This document shows positions 12,637 through 22,714 of a stretch of DNA of 52,983 nt, piece by piece. The stretch comes from Dipetalonema caudispina (Eukaryota; Nematoda; Chromadorea; Rhabditida; Onchocercidae). Position numbers and translations under genes: made by a program. The notes under the pieces were generated by a model. The model was not told the DNA's origin and ran no database searches. It was given only the letters and a program-made list of their open reading frames with translations. Every line of letters starts with the position of its first letter. Positions within the stretch are counted from its first letter, which is position 1. The stretch spans positions 1 to 52,983 of the forward strand of contig JABVXV010000389.1 in the NCBI GenBank assembly GCA_013365325.1, read 5' to 3'.

Positions 12637-13647
12637 AATTCATCAAAAACAGCAATAGCTGCTTTATTTGACCGTATCAATGGAACTAACAGTTATCCGC
12701 CGGTTGCTATTTCAAATATTTATATAATAATTTGAACAGATCTTTTTTTTACAAAGTTTCAGAAGTCTGAAAAAGTTTCCACCAGACGAAAAAGAAAGTA
12801 CTGGAATGGAAATTGGATTTTCGCTTCGTAAAAAAATGAGAAGATAACATTAGGGAAATTTTATAGGTAGTTGGTTTACCGCAAGGTTGGAAGATTGTCG
12901 ATTCATATGGAATGACGATACCACTGAGTGAAGTTCGAATTATTACTTCCTATTCGGTAAACTCAATACCTACAGTAACGGTTTGTCTGCTTGCATTATA
13001 GATCATCCTTTTCGTTAGTTTCTTTCAGAGTTATACAAAATTAGGATGATAGGATCATATATTTAATACCTTTGGTACTTTGTCTTTTGCATGGCATACC
13101 CCAAAAGTATATAATACTGATTGTTTATTTGGCAAGACCTGAAATACGGAATAATATTATAGATTCAGAGAAAAACTAAACGACAAATAGATATGGATCT
13201 TTCTACACATATAGCCTTTCCTGGCAATGATAAAATGACAAAAAGGTATGTGTGATTCTTGCTTTTGATATCGAAAAAATAACCGCTGAATTGAATATAC
13301 GAAAGATAAATGTTAGATTAATATCCAGTAGGAAATGAATGATAACTTACATTGAACGAATTTCAATTTTTGATTTATTTATCTTTTGATATTTAATTTT
13401 AATTTCAACTGCGAGATTGGAATTGTCACCAATAATTTGCACGAATTTGCAACTTAATATTGTGACGAATCATGAAGTGATCAGATAATAGTATTATACA
13501 GAAAACTGTAAAGTCAAAGTAACAAACAATTTATGCAACTGAAATTTTAAAGTAATTTGTAAAATCATACCAATTTTAATTCTTATTAATTTTAGCATGC
13601 ATTTGAAATACCCGAAAAATAAAACTAACAAAAAATCCACCCAGTGA
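12637..13647 (+). CDS. Orphan 3' exons, probably C-terminal part of the MIG-18-like gene
   Basis: Blocks 12637-12702, 12867-12956, 13163-13245 and, less surely, 13596-13647 have TTTCAG- or TATAG-type acceptors and GT donors (GTTGCT, GTAAAC, GTATGT). Their phases fit each other and reach TGA at 13645-13647. The product includes AALFDRINGTN and VVGLPQGWKIVDSYG; an LPxGW segment is, as I recall, common near the C-terminus of MIG-18-like proteins. The first block is open only in phase 0. It would fit exon 3 of the upstream gene if that exon ended at 12340, but the following bases are GA rather than GT. Alternatives are a separate gene, a pseudogenised tail, a rare splice site or a one-base sequence error. 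Confidence 0.45.
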
Positions 13648-14927
13648 ATGCAGTTACAGTCAGTCTGTCGAAAATTCATGTGGTCATAAAAATTTCACAA
13701 TTTTTGTCAAATATGATTCTCGATGATGCATAATTGTCGTAATTAGATATGACGTTAATTTACGAATATTTTAATTGTCAAGTAACAAAATATAATTCGC
13801 TGGTGATAATTGAATAGTCATTAAATGAATCTAAACATGGCTAGCAATGTTTTTCATCACGAATCATGCATATTGCGATTAGCAATCACATTATTGCTAT
13901 TGTAATTATATAACTATAAAATTATAATTAGCAGAACAATAAACAATTAGACTTGTAATCAACAAATAATAGTGATGAAAAGAATTAGCAATAACGATGA
14001 CAATAGTGTTGATAAAATTGCGATTACCAATTAATGACAACGAAAGACTAGCAATGATAATGATAATAATATAATTTACAGACACTAAAATTGTTGTTTT
14101 GAAGAAATGAAAAATACTTTTTCCATTATACTTCATACTATTCACAAATAAAAATTTCAAAATTAAGCAATCTGAACAATACCCATAGCCGATAAAATTA
14201 ATTGAAAGCGATGGGACGAGAATTTTCATCCTGATGTGTTATTTGCGCTTCATTAAATTCGTTACCTCGTTAATTGCAATTTCTTAAGTTTGCAAGTTTG
14301 GAGATGAAGCTTGTGAGTTAGCAGATCTTAGCAGTTTATATTATCCCCAAGAATTTAGTACTATGATTTCACCGAATTTCATCAATTTCCAATGCTTTTG
14401 AAAACAACTTTCAATTCTTCGTGTCATATTTTTGAGAGGACGATAGATATCTTTTTTCTTTTTTTTTTTTTACTTTGAATTCTATGAGAGATGTGTCTCG
14501 AAGTTCTGAATATTACTCTCTGTCTACAGTTTTGAGTAGTGTTGCTTAGAAAGAGTTTTGGTCTATGTATTGTCATGAAACATTTCTTTAGTATTTGATT
14601 GGTTCATAGATAAGTGAAGGAGAAAAAGTTAATAATCGACAATTTCATATGGCTTAAAATATAATTAAAGATGAAAAAGGTCAAGTTTGGAGAGAACAAA
14701 GAGGGTGGGAAATGAACAAAATTAGTCGCTTCACTTTCACACTTTACCGCAATCATAGCTATGCTCAGTCTCGAAACTAGTCCAGCCTCAGATTTGAACA
14801 ATATTATTTAGTTTGTAACTCGAAATTTTAACATAAATCAGAGGGACTGGTATATCAGGTACTGATATTTGCTGTATCATGTACCATTTGATGATGTGGT
14901 TTTCAAATTTAGCTTATTTTTTGGTTC
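13648..14927. other. Intergenic, AAT-rich degenerate repeats
   Basis: About 1.3 kb with degenerate ATA/GAT/AAT triplets around 13860-14080 and a T-run near 14450-14470. No coding exon or RNA gene recognised. It should contain the promoter of the NDUFA5 transcription unit. Confidence 0.5.
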
Positions 14928-14934
14928 GTTTCAG
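14928..14934 (+). promoter_or_regulatory. Candidate trans-splice acceptor for NDUFA5
   Basis: GTTTCAG, 7 nt before the chosen ATG at 14942. It supports starting at 14942 rather than at the in-frame ATG at 14879, which lies upstream of this acceptor. Confidence 0.5.
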
Positions 14935-14941
14935 GCCACAA

Positions 14942-16129
14942 ATGTTATCCAGTCCGAATGGTTTGCAGCATACCTACCAGCGCGTTTTGCGAAATGCAAT
15001 ACGAACAATGTATGACAACCCGTATATAAAAACATTTAAACCTAAAAAGCCTCCCTCACCCACTTTTCATAAACAGGTATGCATTAGAGTAGAAGTGAAT
15101 TGAAAGGACAAAAGTGGTCAGAAAAATGTGCTGTTTTTTTTATCAGTATTGTCTTTTCTATCTATTCGTTCTATATTTTGTTCCTGTTTTCTAATTCAGA
15201 TTTTAATTCCTAACTAATTCACTTAGAATAGAAAGTTGGGTTTCCTTAACGGATATCTGGAAATAATACTGTTAAGCAGCAATACATACAAATATTAAGT
15301 AGTGATGAAGTGCGATTAATGCGGGAGATGCAGGTTCCATCCTTTTGGAACATGTGGAAAGATTTTAACAGTTTTTTTTTATTACAAACTAATCAGATGA
15401 ATTTTGAATTCAAACTGCAGAATTCAAATATTGCTAGAAATAACCTAGCAGGCAAACCCCACTGTATTGTTCTTAACAAATAGTACCGCATTATCAAAGG
15501 AAGAATTTTTTGTCTTTGTTTCTTCTATTTTCGCCCTTTCTACTTTTCAAATAATACTTTTTTGCATGCTTTATTGTTGCAGACAACGGGATTAACTGGC
15601 TTGTTCGTTGACGAATATGCGCATCAAAATTTGTTGAAAGAATATGGGCGACTAATGAAAGTATTGACGCAGATGCCTTCACATTCGTCATACCGAAAAT
15701 ATACAGAACAACTTGTAAAAAAGAGAATGACATTGGTGCAAGAGGTTACATTTAATTGTTTGAATGATTTTGGTTGTACGATAAGGTAAAATACATAATG
15801 TCACATGAATCTATTCCAGGAACCAGATATTCAGAAGCTGGAAGAAAAAATTGGTATGGGGCAGATTGAAGAAGTTATCCAACAAGTATTTTTTATGCAT
15901 ATTTTTATTTATGAGATGGAAAAAATCTCTATAGCTAGGACTCTATTTTGACTTGAAATGAAATTCTTGTTTAGTAACTTAAAAAATTAGAATTATTTGA
16001 AAGAAATGAATGATTTATTTGCAGGCAAAATATGAAATATTAGCAGCAAAGGAAATTTTGAAAAGTCAAGCCTGGGAACCGTTAGTGGAGAGGGCTCCCG
16101 ATGGCCAATGGAATTGGCCTATTGTATAA
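14942..16129 (+). CDS. NDUFA5: NADH dehydrogenase (complex I) subunit NDUFA5
   Basis: Nuclear-encoded accessory subunit of mitochondrial complex I (13 kDa B subunit, matrix arm, Q module); no redox centre of its own. Exons 14942-15076, 15583-15744, 15820-15885 and 16025-16129, all phase 0, encode 155 aa. Family signatures: TTGLTGLFV, SYRKYTEQLVKKRM, VQEEPDIQKLEEKIGMGQIE, EVIQQAKYEI, AWEPLVERAPDGQWNWPIV. The human protein is about 116 aa and begins about six residues before TTGL, so the 45 residues of exon 1 are mostly an N-terminal extension. That extension is arginine/lysine-rich and low in acidic residues, as a mitochondrial presequence would be. It is followed by LSM1 on the same strand 435 nt downstream. 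Confidence 0.95.
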
Positions 16130-16205
16130 TCCGTGAGATTAATGTGATTTTAGGTTTTGCGTTTCATTTGGAATTAAATGGATTAGTATTTTCGAAAATA
16201 TTTCA

Positions 16206-16211
16206 AATAAA
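16206..16211 (+). promoter_or_regulatory. Polyadenylation signal of NDUFA5
   Basis: AATAAA about 77 nt after the NDUFA5 stop codon, the expected distance for a short nematode 3' UTR. It leaves about 330 nt to the LSM1 trans-splice acceptor. Confidence 0.65.
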
Positions 16212-16474
16212 GCGTTATTTTTATCTGCAATGTTTCTTAAAATATTGATCCTGAAATCTTATATATCTCAAAGCCGGATAGCTTATTCTCGTTTTGTTTT
16301 CGGTGTTTTATTATCTTTATGTTTTGATTTACTTTTCGGGTTCTCGCAACCGAGATTTATGGAGTTGAATTTCATTTTCAGAGTGTATCATGTCTTAAAG
16401 TGACTGTTCACTTGATATTGTGAATAATATTTGATTAAATTGGATTAATTTAGTGGGATTACTTCGCGTTTGAA

Positions 16475-16508
16475 CCATTTTGCGTTTTTGTGAAGAAACG
16501 CAAAATGG
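16475..16508. repeat. 13-bp perfect stem-loop between NDUFA5 and LSM1
   Basis: CCATTTTGCGTTT (16475-16487) is the exact reverse complement of 16496-16508; the loop is 8 nt (TTGTGAAG). It sits after the NDUFA5 poly(A) signal and 35 nt upstream of the likely trans-splice site of LSM1, where intercistronic processing elements lie in nematode operons. Confidence 0.9.
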
Positions 16509-16536
16509 CTTGTTTTCTTCCACAAATTCAAAGTCA

Positions 16537-16543
16537 TTTTCAG
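16537..16543 (+). promoter_or_regulatory. Candidate trans-splice acceptor for LSM1
   Basis: TTTTCAG, 21 nt upstream of the LSM1 ATG at 16564. No intron donor precedes it, so spliced-leader addition is the simplest reading. Confidence 0.55.
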
Positions 16544-16563
16544 CAATTTGAAGAATTTTTTAA

Positions 16564-17544
16564 ATGGACTTACCGGATCCATATTTACCCGGTGCTTTAA
16601 GCTTGTTGGAACAACTCGACAAAAAACTTCTGGTAGTCCTTCGTGACGGACGTACACTAATTGGTTACTTAAGGTATTTTATACTGCAATCAAATTTCGA
16701 GACAACCAGGGTTTGCTTGTTGGACTTTTCATGTACTGGTATTTAGCAAGGTTTGGTCAGAATTCTACGGGCTAAGAATTCGAAATTTTCTGTTTAGGTC
16801 TTACGCTGCTTGGAAGCAGTGATAGTCATTGTAATTAACGGTGCACGTGAGTTTTCTCCCTACTTTTGTTGATAAATTAGCAATTCATGTAATCGAACTT
16901 TGAAATAACTGACAGGTATTTTTAGATATTTTATTTCAGGACAATTGATCAGTTTGCAAATTTAGTACTGCATGAAACTTTAGAAAGAATCCATGTTGAC
17001 AAATATTACGGTGATATACAACGTGGAGTATTTTTAATTCGGGGAGAAAATGTTGTTCTGGCGGGTGAAATTGATGAAACAAAGGAGCGTTCTTCAGGTT
17101 TGTTAAAATAATTTGTTTCTTTTTTTTTTCTTTAGATGTAATCTGTTTTTGTCAATACTAGCAATGTACTGTATGCAAGTGATTGAAGAATTCATTAATT
17201 AAGGAAGTTACAATTTTTTTCATGTTTATACTGTAATCAGTGCTTCTAGAGTTTCTTTGTTCAGGCGATCAGATGCTTTTATAGTACCTTATACTCCATA
17301 TTGATGATAAGTTCTCGTCCAACCAGTTTTTAATGCTGCCTGTATCGTATATTTAGTACAAGTCGTAATTATTTCATTTATTTGTTGTTCAGGTCTTATT
17401 CCACTTTCTGCAAAAGAGATCCTTTCGTTACAACGAGAAAAAATAGAGGAAAAAGAACGATTCGAGGAAGCTAGAAACAAAATAATGAAAGGACGCGGTC
17501 GTCTTGCAAAACCTATAATTGATGTTTTTAATGATGAATCATGA
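16564..17544 (+). CDS. LSM1: U6 snRNA-associated Sm-like protein LSM1
   Basis: Subunit of the cytoplasmic LSM1-7 ring that binds oligoadenylated mRNA 3' ends and activates decapping in P-bodies. Exons 16564-16673, 16940-17097 and 17393-17544 (phases 2 and 1) encode 139 aa, close to human LSM1 (133). Sm motif 1 is at about residues 17-49, with GYLRTIDQFANLVL (G, L, D, N in place); Sm motif 2 is at about 66-79, with LIRGENVVLAGE. The MDLPDPYLPGA N-terminus and a long helical C-terminus (EKIEEKERFEEARNK) are LSM1-specific and separate it from LSM8. Same strand as NDUFA5 with a short gap; an operon is possible but not shown. Confidence 0.96.
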
Positions 17545-20174
17545 TTACTTCTTTCGTTTAATTTTGTGGTAAATGTCCATATTTGTAACTAATTGCCGAA
17601 TTATTGAAGGATTTGTGCCAATGAACTTCGTCTACATAGTTAGCAAGATATTTTTATCGGTGCTGACTTTTTAACGTGATTGAAATAATAGAATAAGACT
17701 CATTCAGAACTTGTACCTTGAGTTGATATCTTCCGTTCAATTACTCACTTACTCTACTAATATATAAAAATGCAGTTTTTTTTTTTGGCAGACCAAATCT
17801 ATGGTTACGTTCTCCATCTCAGTTTCGTAAAACATGAAGTCCATTTGTTGCTGATGAAGCGAGCACAAAGATTTGAAAAATCTGAAACTTGTCTCATTCT
17901 TGACATATATTAGATTTGTTAATAATATTAAAATTAAATTTGTCGCATATTAACGGTATTTTCAGAAATTATTTAGCAATATAACGATTAAGAAAATACT
18001 TCCTTCAGTTCGAATTATTTTAGTTCATGTCCCGAATTTGATTTTCAAGTAGCTTTAAAGTTTCTTGTGTCGTATTGGTTGTGAACTTATTTGTTTGGGA
18101 CGATATCCATAAATAGCGTATTTTTCGATCGTTTGATTTTTAGATATGAGAACATAGTACACATCTTTTGAGAGAGATTACAAAATTATAAATTCATTTA
18201 CTTCAGATTCTTCGATCCAAAACAAATTTATTATACATTTCAGTTTTTCCTACTTTCATTACCTGTTTTCTTCGTATAAATTATTGTAAATAGGCAGCAA
18301 ATGCACCATAAAAATTTTTGATGCAAAGAAATTTATTCTATATTCCATGTTCGTATTCAACTTTTACAGGTTGTTTTCAGTTTTTTATTATTAAATATCT
18401 TTCATATTGATATCAAAGAAATGTAAGCCAATAACTTTTCTTTTGTTTTTCTTTTTTAACTAACTGGCATATTTTATTAAAAAATACATTCTGAAATATG
18501 AAGTAGTAAATCAAAAACATTATTCCATTGTGGATATTTCCTAATATATTTCATGAAAGAAAGAAATAAGTGTTCGTACCAATTCACTGCTAAGAGAGAT
18601 GTTTCTTTGAAACTACTCTGGAATCGTTCTTAAGTGATTCTGCCAAAATATTATGGAATATTAAACTTGTCACTTACAAACTATAGTCATCATACTTTCC
18701 CTTCCTCTGTCTTTTGTTTTTTTTTTGCACCTTCCTTAATGAAAATTAAATCTTTGCATAATCATTGTTTAATATAATATAGTGAAAGGAAGGAGTGATC
18801 ATAAAGTCGACAATAAAGGATTATTTCAAAAAAATAAAGGATTATTTCAAGAGTAATTCTGCTCTTTTTCCTCAGGAAACTTTTAATTATTATTAATTTT
18901 TTATTTGTTAGCAACTGCAAGATATAAGATATTACTGTAATTGGCAACCATTGGTTTCTTTTTTTCTTGCATTTGATGATTTTTTAATAAACTTTAAAAT
19001 GTTTGGAATTTCGTATATGTGAAACGAATAACGTGTGATATAAGAGCTACATTCTTATAACTTAATCATTGATTTATTTTTATGAAGTAACCTAATAATT
19101 TCAACTATTACTAATATAATTACCTCATGAAACCAGGGAGAATTTAGTAAAATCCAAAAAGATTAAATAATATATCATGGGAGAGAATTAAATTACTTGT
19201 CTTTTTTTGTTTTGCTTAGAAATAAACTTTCTCAATTCTATCCAGGATAATATATTATTTGAGATTTTTTTTTTGTCTTTTAAAATCATAAAAGAGTTGT
19301 TAGAATTCATAGGTAAGTGTAGAAGTGTTTCATTTTGAATAAAGAGATTTTTTCTGCTTTCATTATATGATTAGGTTGGTAAATAAGTTTGTTTATTTTT
19401 TATCAACTTATATCGTATTTCGTTTATGTGCATTCGTATTTCCAAATCTATGATTAATTTCGGTATTACTTTTAAAGTTAAAAAAAATAGAACAAAATCG
19501 TTGAATTAAGTCGAGTGGAATGCATATATTACAAAATGAGAAATAAAAGATTTCAAATTTAAAATTAGGACATCACAGACTAAAAACTTAAATAAGTACA
19601 GTTTAACAATTTTCAAATTTGCAGTTGAAAATTTTCGAATAATACAAATACATATTCATTCCATTGATGATTTAAAAGAAAAGTATTCTACAAAAGAATG
19701 GTTAAAATTGGGGAACAATCATTTTTTTTTTTGTTTTTTTAATTCTCTTTTTTTAAACGTACCATTGACATTTCTAACTTAAGCAAATTCATTTTACACA
19801 AATTTTTGGTGGAATGTGATGGGTTTAAGCAATAATTGCAACCTATTGCAAAATAAATTTCATTGATAATAATTATTGTTTTGTTTATTTTTTGATCTTA
19901 TAGTTTTAAGTTCCAATTTTTAGCCATTTCAAGCAGTTTTCATTAAAGACTAAATTTTGCTAAGCTAGTTTTTGTCTAATTAACGACATTCGTTGCATTA
20001 CTTTGCATAAGGGCTTTACTTTTTCCGAATTTTTTTTCAAATTATATGAACAAATTTGATAGTTCGCAAAAAATAAAATGAAAAGCAGACAGTTATGCGT
20101 GCTATGATAAGTTGTCTGCAACAATAAATCATGCAAATCATTAATAATAAAAGTATTATTTAAAATGCTAATAT
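17545..20174. other. Intergenic, no gene recognised
   Basis: About 2.6 kb of AT-rich sequence with short T-runs (near 17779, 18715, 19270, 19725). Only short open frames with no recognisable similarity were seen. A small tandem duplication is listed separately at 18812-18850. Confidence 0.5.
18812..18850. repeat. 18-bp tandem duplication
   Basis: AATAAAGGATTATTTCAA occurs at 18812-18829 and 18833-18850, separated by three A. Small local duplication of no evident function. Confidence 0.9.
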
Positions 20175-20182
20175 TATTTCAG
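20175..20182 (+). promoter_or_regulatory. Candidate trans-splice acceptor for UMP-CMP kinase
   Basis: TATTTCAG, 45 nt before the ATG at 20228. No exon with a donor was found just upstream. A spliced leader or a 5' UTR intron would both fit. Confidence 0.4.
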
Positions 20183-20227
20183 ACTTCCGCAAGTTTCCTT
20201 GTCGTATTACCTTCAAAATATTGAAAG

Positions 20228-21863
20228 ATGCCAAATTTTGGTGATTTACCGAAGGTGGTCTTTGTTTTAGGACCTCCAGGATGTGGCAAAGGAACGCAAT
20301 GTATAAAATTAGAAAGGGTTAGCTTATTCTTGTGAAATTTACACTGTCAGAATATGCCATTTAATAGTAAAATATGGTGAGGTAAGGAATTTTATCCGGA
20401 ATTCAAGTTTTTACGTTCAAGAAGCCATGATACCTGAAGGATCCATTGAGTATGTTGAAGTATCTTGATGATCTTTTCTATGTATGTGAATGGTCATCTG
20501 ATAAGTTTCAAACAATAAAGCTTTCTTTTAAGAGGTGAATTATTTTACAGAATTAAAATTTCTAATTAAAGTGAAAGAAATCGATTGCAGAATCTCGGCC
20601 TGAAACATTTAAGTGCCGGGGAATTGCTAAGGATCGAACGGAAACGTGAAAGTTCTCAATATGGGCAAGTCATCGAATCACATATCCAGAACGGCACTAT
20701 TGTTCCAGTTGAAATTACTTGCAAACTTCTCGAAAATGTAGGTTGTATCAGTAACCGCTTACCTCATCAAGAAATAATTTGTTATACTATATTTCTGACT
20801 TTTCTGCTTAACTTTACTTTGTTCTAACTACATTTCTAGCTTTATTTTTAGCTTTAAACTTTAGTAAGTCTAAATTTAACAACTGCTTCGAGCTTTGAGA
20901 ATGTGTTTTGGAAATCTCGATTTCGCTTACCTTGCAAAACATACCGTGAAAATTGTGTGGCAGATCGCATATCAAAACAACGAACGGAAGTAAGTTGTGG
21001 AATTAAAATGTCAAAATGTATAAATTGATGGTAGGTTTTTTTTTTACACTAATTATACTATTATTTCAGGCAATGAATGATTCGTTGTCTGCAAAAGCAT
21101 TCTTAATTGATGGCTTTCCACGAAATCAGGATAATGTGGAAGGGTGGGAACGTATGATGCTTTCAAAAGCAAAAGTTCTATTTGTTTTATATCTGCATTG
21201 CCCAGATGAAGTACGTGTTTTTATCACTCTTAATATCTAACACCTGCAAGATTGGTTCCTTTCTAATTTTTAAAAACTTTTGGAATTTAAATGCAACTCT
21301 TTCGTAGAAGTCCTGCATCTGGTTTATTTCATGATTTTATACTTTCTCAGAAAATTCAAGTACTAAATTTTCAGATCTGTGTGGAAAGATGCTTGAAACG
21401 AAATGAAGGACGTTCGGATGATAACGAGGAATCGTTACGTAAAAGGATTAAAACATATCATACACAAACAATACCCATCATAGAATATTACAAGGCGAAA
21501 AATCTTGTGCGACAAGTATCAGCAACGGCACCACCAGAGGAGGTATTTTATTTTTCTAAACAGTTTGATATATATTTTAGGGATAATTTGTCCGCCAATG
21601 AATCCCGGCAGATCTACCCTAAAATGGCTCTCTAATTCCAGAAAATCCTATAATTACTTCAAAATTAAAAAGTAGTCTCATTCATTTAATAGTTGCATAC
21701 CACTTAATCTAACCTTATTTTTATGTTCGTTGTGCAAAATTCTAAAGCTTGCTCAATCAATTAATTATCTTCAGCCAATTCGGAAATCCTTCGAATCTAA
21801 CCGATTGTTATATTTCAGGTTTACGAAGAAGTGGAAAAAATCTTCAAAAACTCTGGTATTTAA
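20228..21863 (+). CDS. CMPK1: UMP-CMP kinase
   Basis: Transfers phosphate from ATP to UMP, CMP or dCMP in pyrimidine nucleotide synthesis; cytosolic or nuclear in animals. Exons 20228-20317, 20591-20737, 21070-21210, 21375-21542 and 21819-21863, all phase 0, encode 196 aa, the usual family length. P-loop GPPGCGKGT at residues 15-23 (Lys21). NMP-binding region HLSAGELLR (36-44), then [33 protein letters not shown] from residue 93. LID region [13 protein letters not shown] from residue 139. The residue after LLR is Ile (LLRIERK), where relatives usually have Asp. The gene converges tail to tail on the pseudouridine synthase gene. Intron 2 contains an unexplained open block (20865-20989). Confidence 0.96.
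20865..20989 (+). other. Possible alternative exon in intron 2 of UMP-CMP kinase
   Basis: A 41-codon open block with acceptor CTTTAG and a consensus donor GTAAGT after 20989, ending in phase 0 as needed for exon 3. It would join in frame to a second GT in the extended exon 2 (GTAACC, 15 nt after codon 49 plus one base). It would insert about 46 residues ahead of [11 protein letters not shown], which no known UMP-CMP kinase has. Could be chance or a rare isoform. Confidence 0.25.
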
Positions 21864-22714
21864 GAATGTCTGAAATTTAATCATTTAAGGTTAATTCTCA
21901 TATTCTGTTGCAACACTTAAAAATTTATAGTACCATTGTTTATTAATTTAATAGTAGTGCTTAATTAACTTCATAATATTTGCCCGTAGTTATTCCTTTT
22001 AAATGTTGTCTCATTGTTACGAACCTTTCCCCATTGCATAGAGGAAAACCACGATCCGGCCTTGTTATCTTGACTTGCCACCGAAATTCATACCCTCCTA
22101 ACAACAACGGATCATCAAACAATCCCTAAGATGTCGTAGCTAAATATATTTGGAAGGAATTTCATATTCTTGGAAAGCTTTGCTAATATATTTCTCATCA
22201 TTTAAGGTCTATATTGTTAATTCATTAATTTATACAATATACAGGCTGTGACATTCGAGTTTCTTTTTTCCCGATCTTTCTCTGTTTCTTCATATAAAAA
22301 CTTGCTATCGATTTCTAGCTACGTCAGTTGTAGAGATGGATTTTTTTACAAATCCATAAATCATAAGTGTAAAATTGATGGCCTTTTACATCAAGCTCTT
22401 TGCCACATATTAGAATATGACAAAATCCACGCCAGAATATGAAAAATCGTAGTTTACTTCTACAAAATGATTTATAGCTTTCCAAACTGTGAAATCAAAT
22501 TGAATAAGAAACTCATGACTACGCGCAGTTTCCTACCAAGCTTTTTTTAATCAATTGATAAACTGTAATTTCCTTACGGCCGGAATTCTATATTCGACGA
22601 GAAATATAACACTTGATATTCAGTAATTCGATTTCTGAGAAAAAACTCTAAATAGACAATGTCTATAAAGGAATAGTAGCATTTTACTACGCAACATATA
22701 ACAAATTCAAATTA
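21864..22714. other. Convergent 3' ends, no gene recognised
   Basis: About 850 nt between the stop codons of UMP-CMP kinase (+) and the pseudouridine synthase (-); it must hold both 3' UTRs. A locally GC-richer patch at about 22015-22110 has no recognisable coding or RNA identity. No AATAAA is obvious on either strand, so variant signals are likely. Confidence 0.5.
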
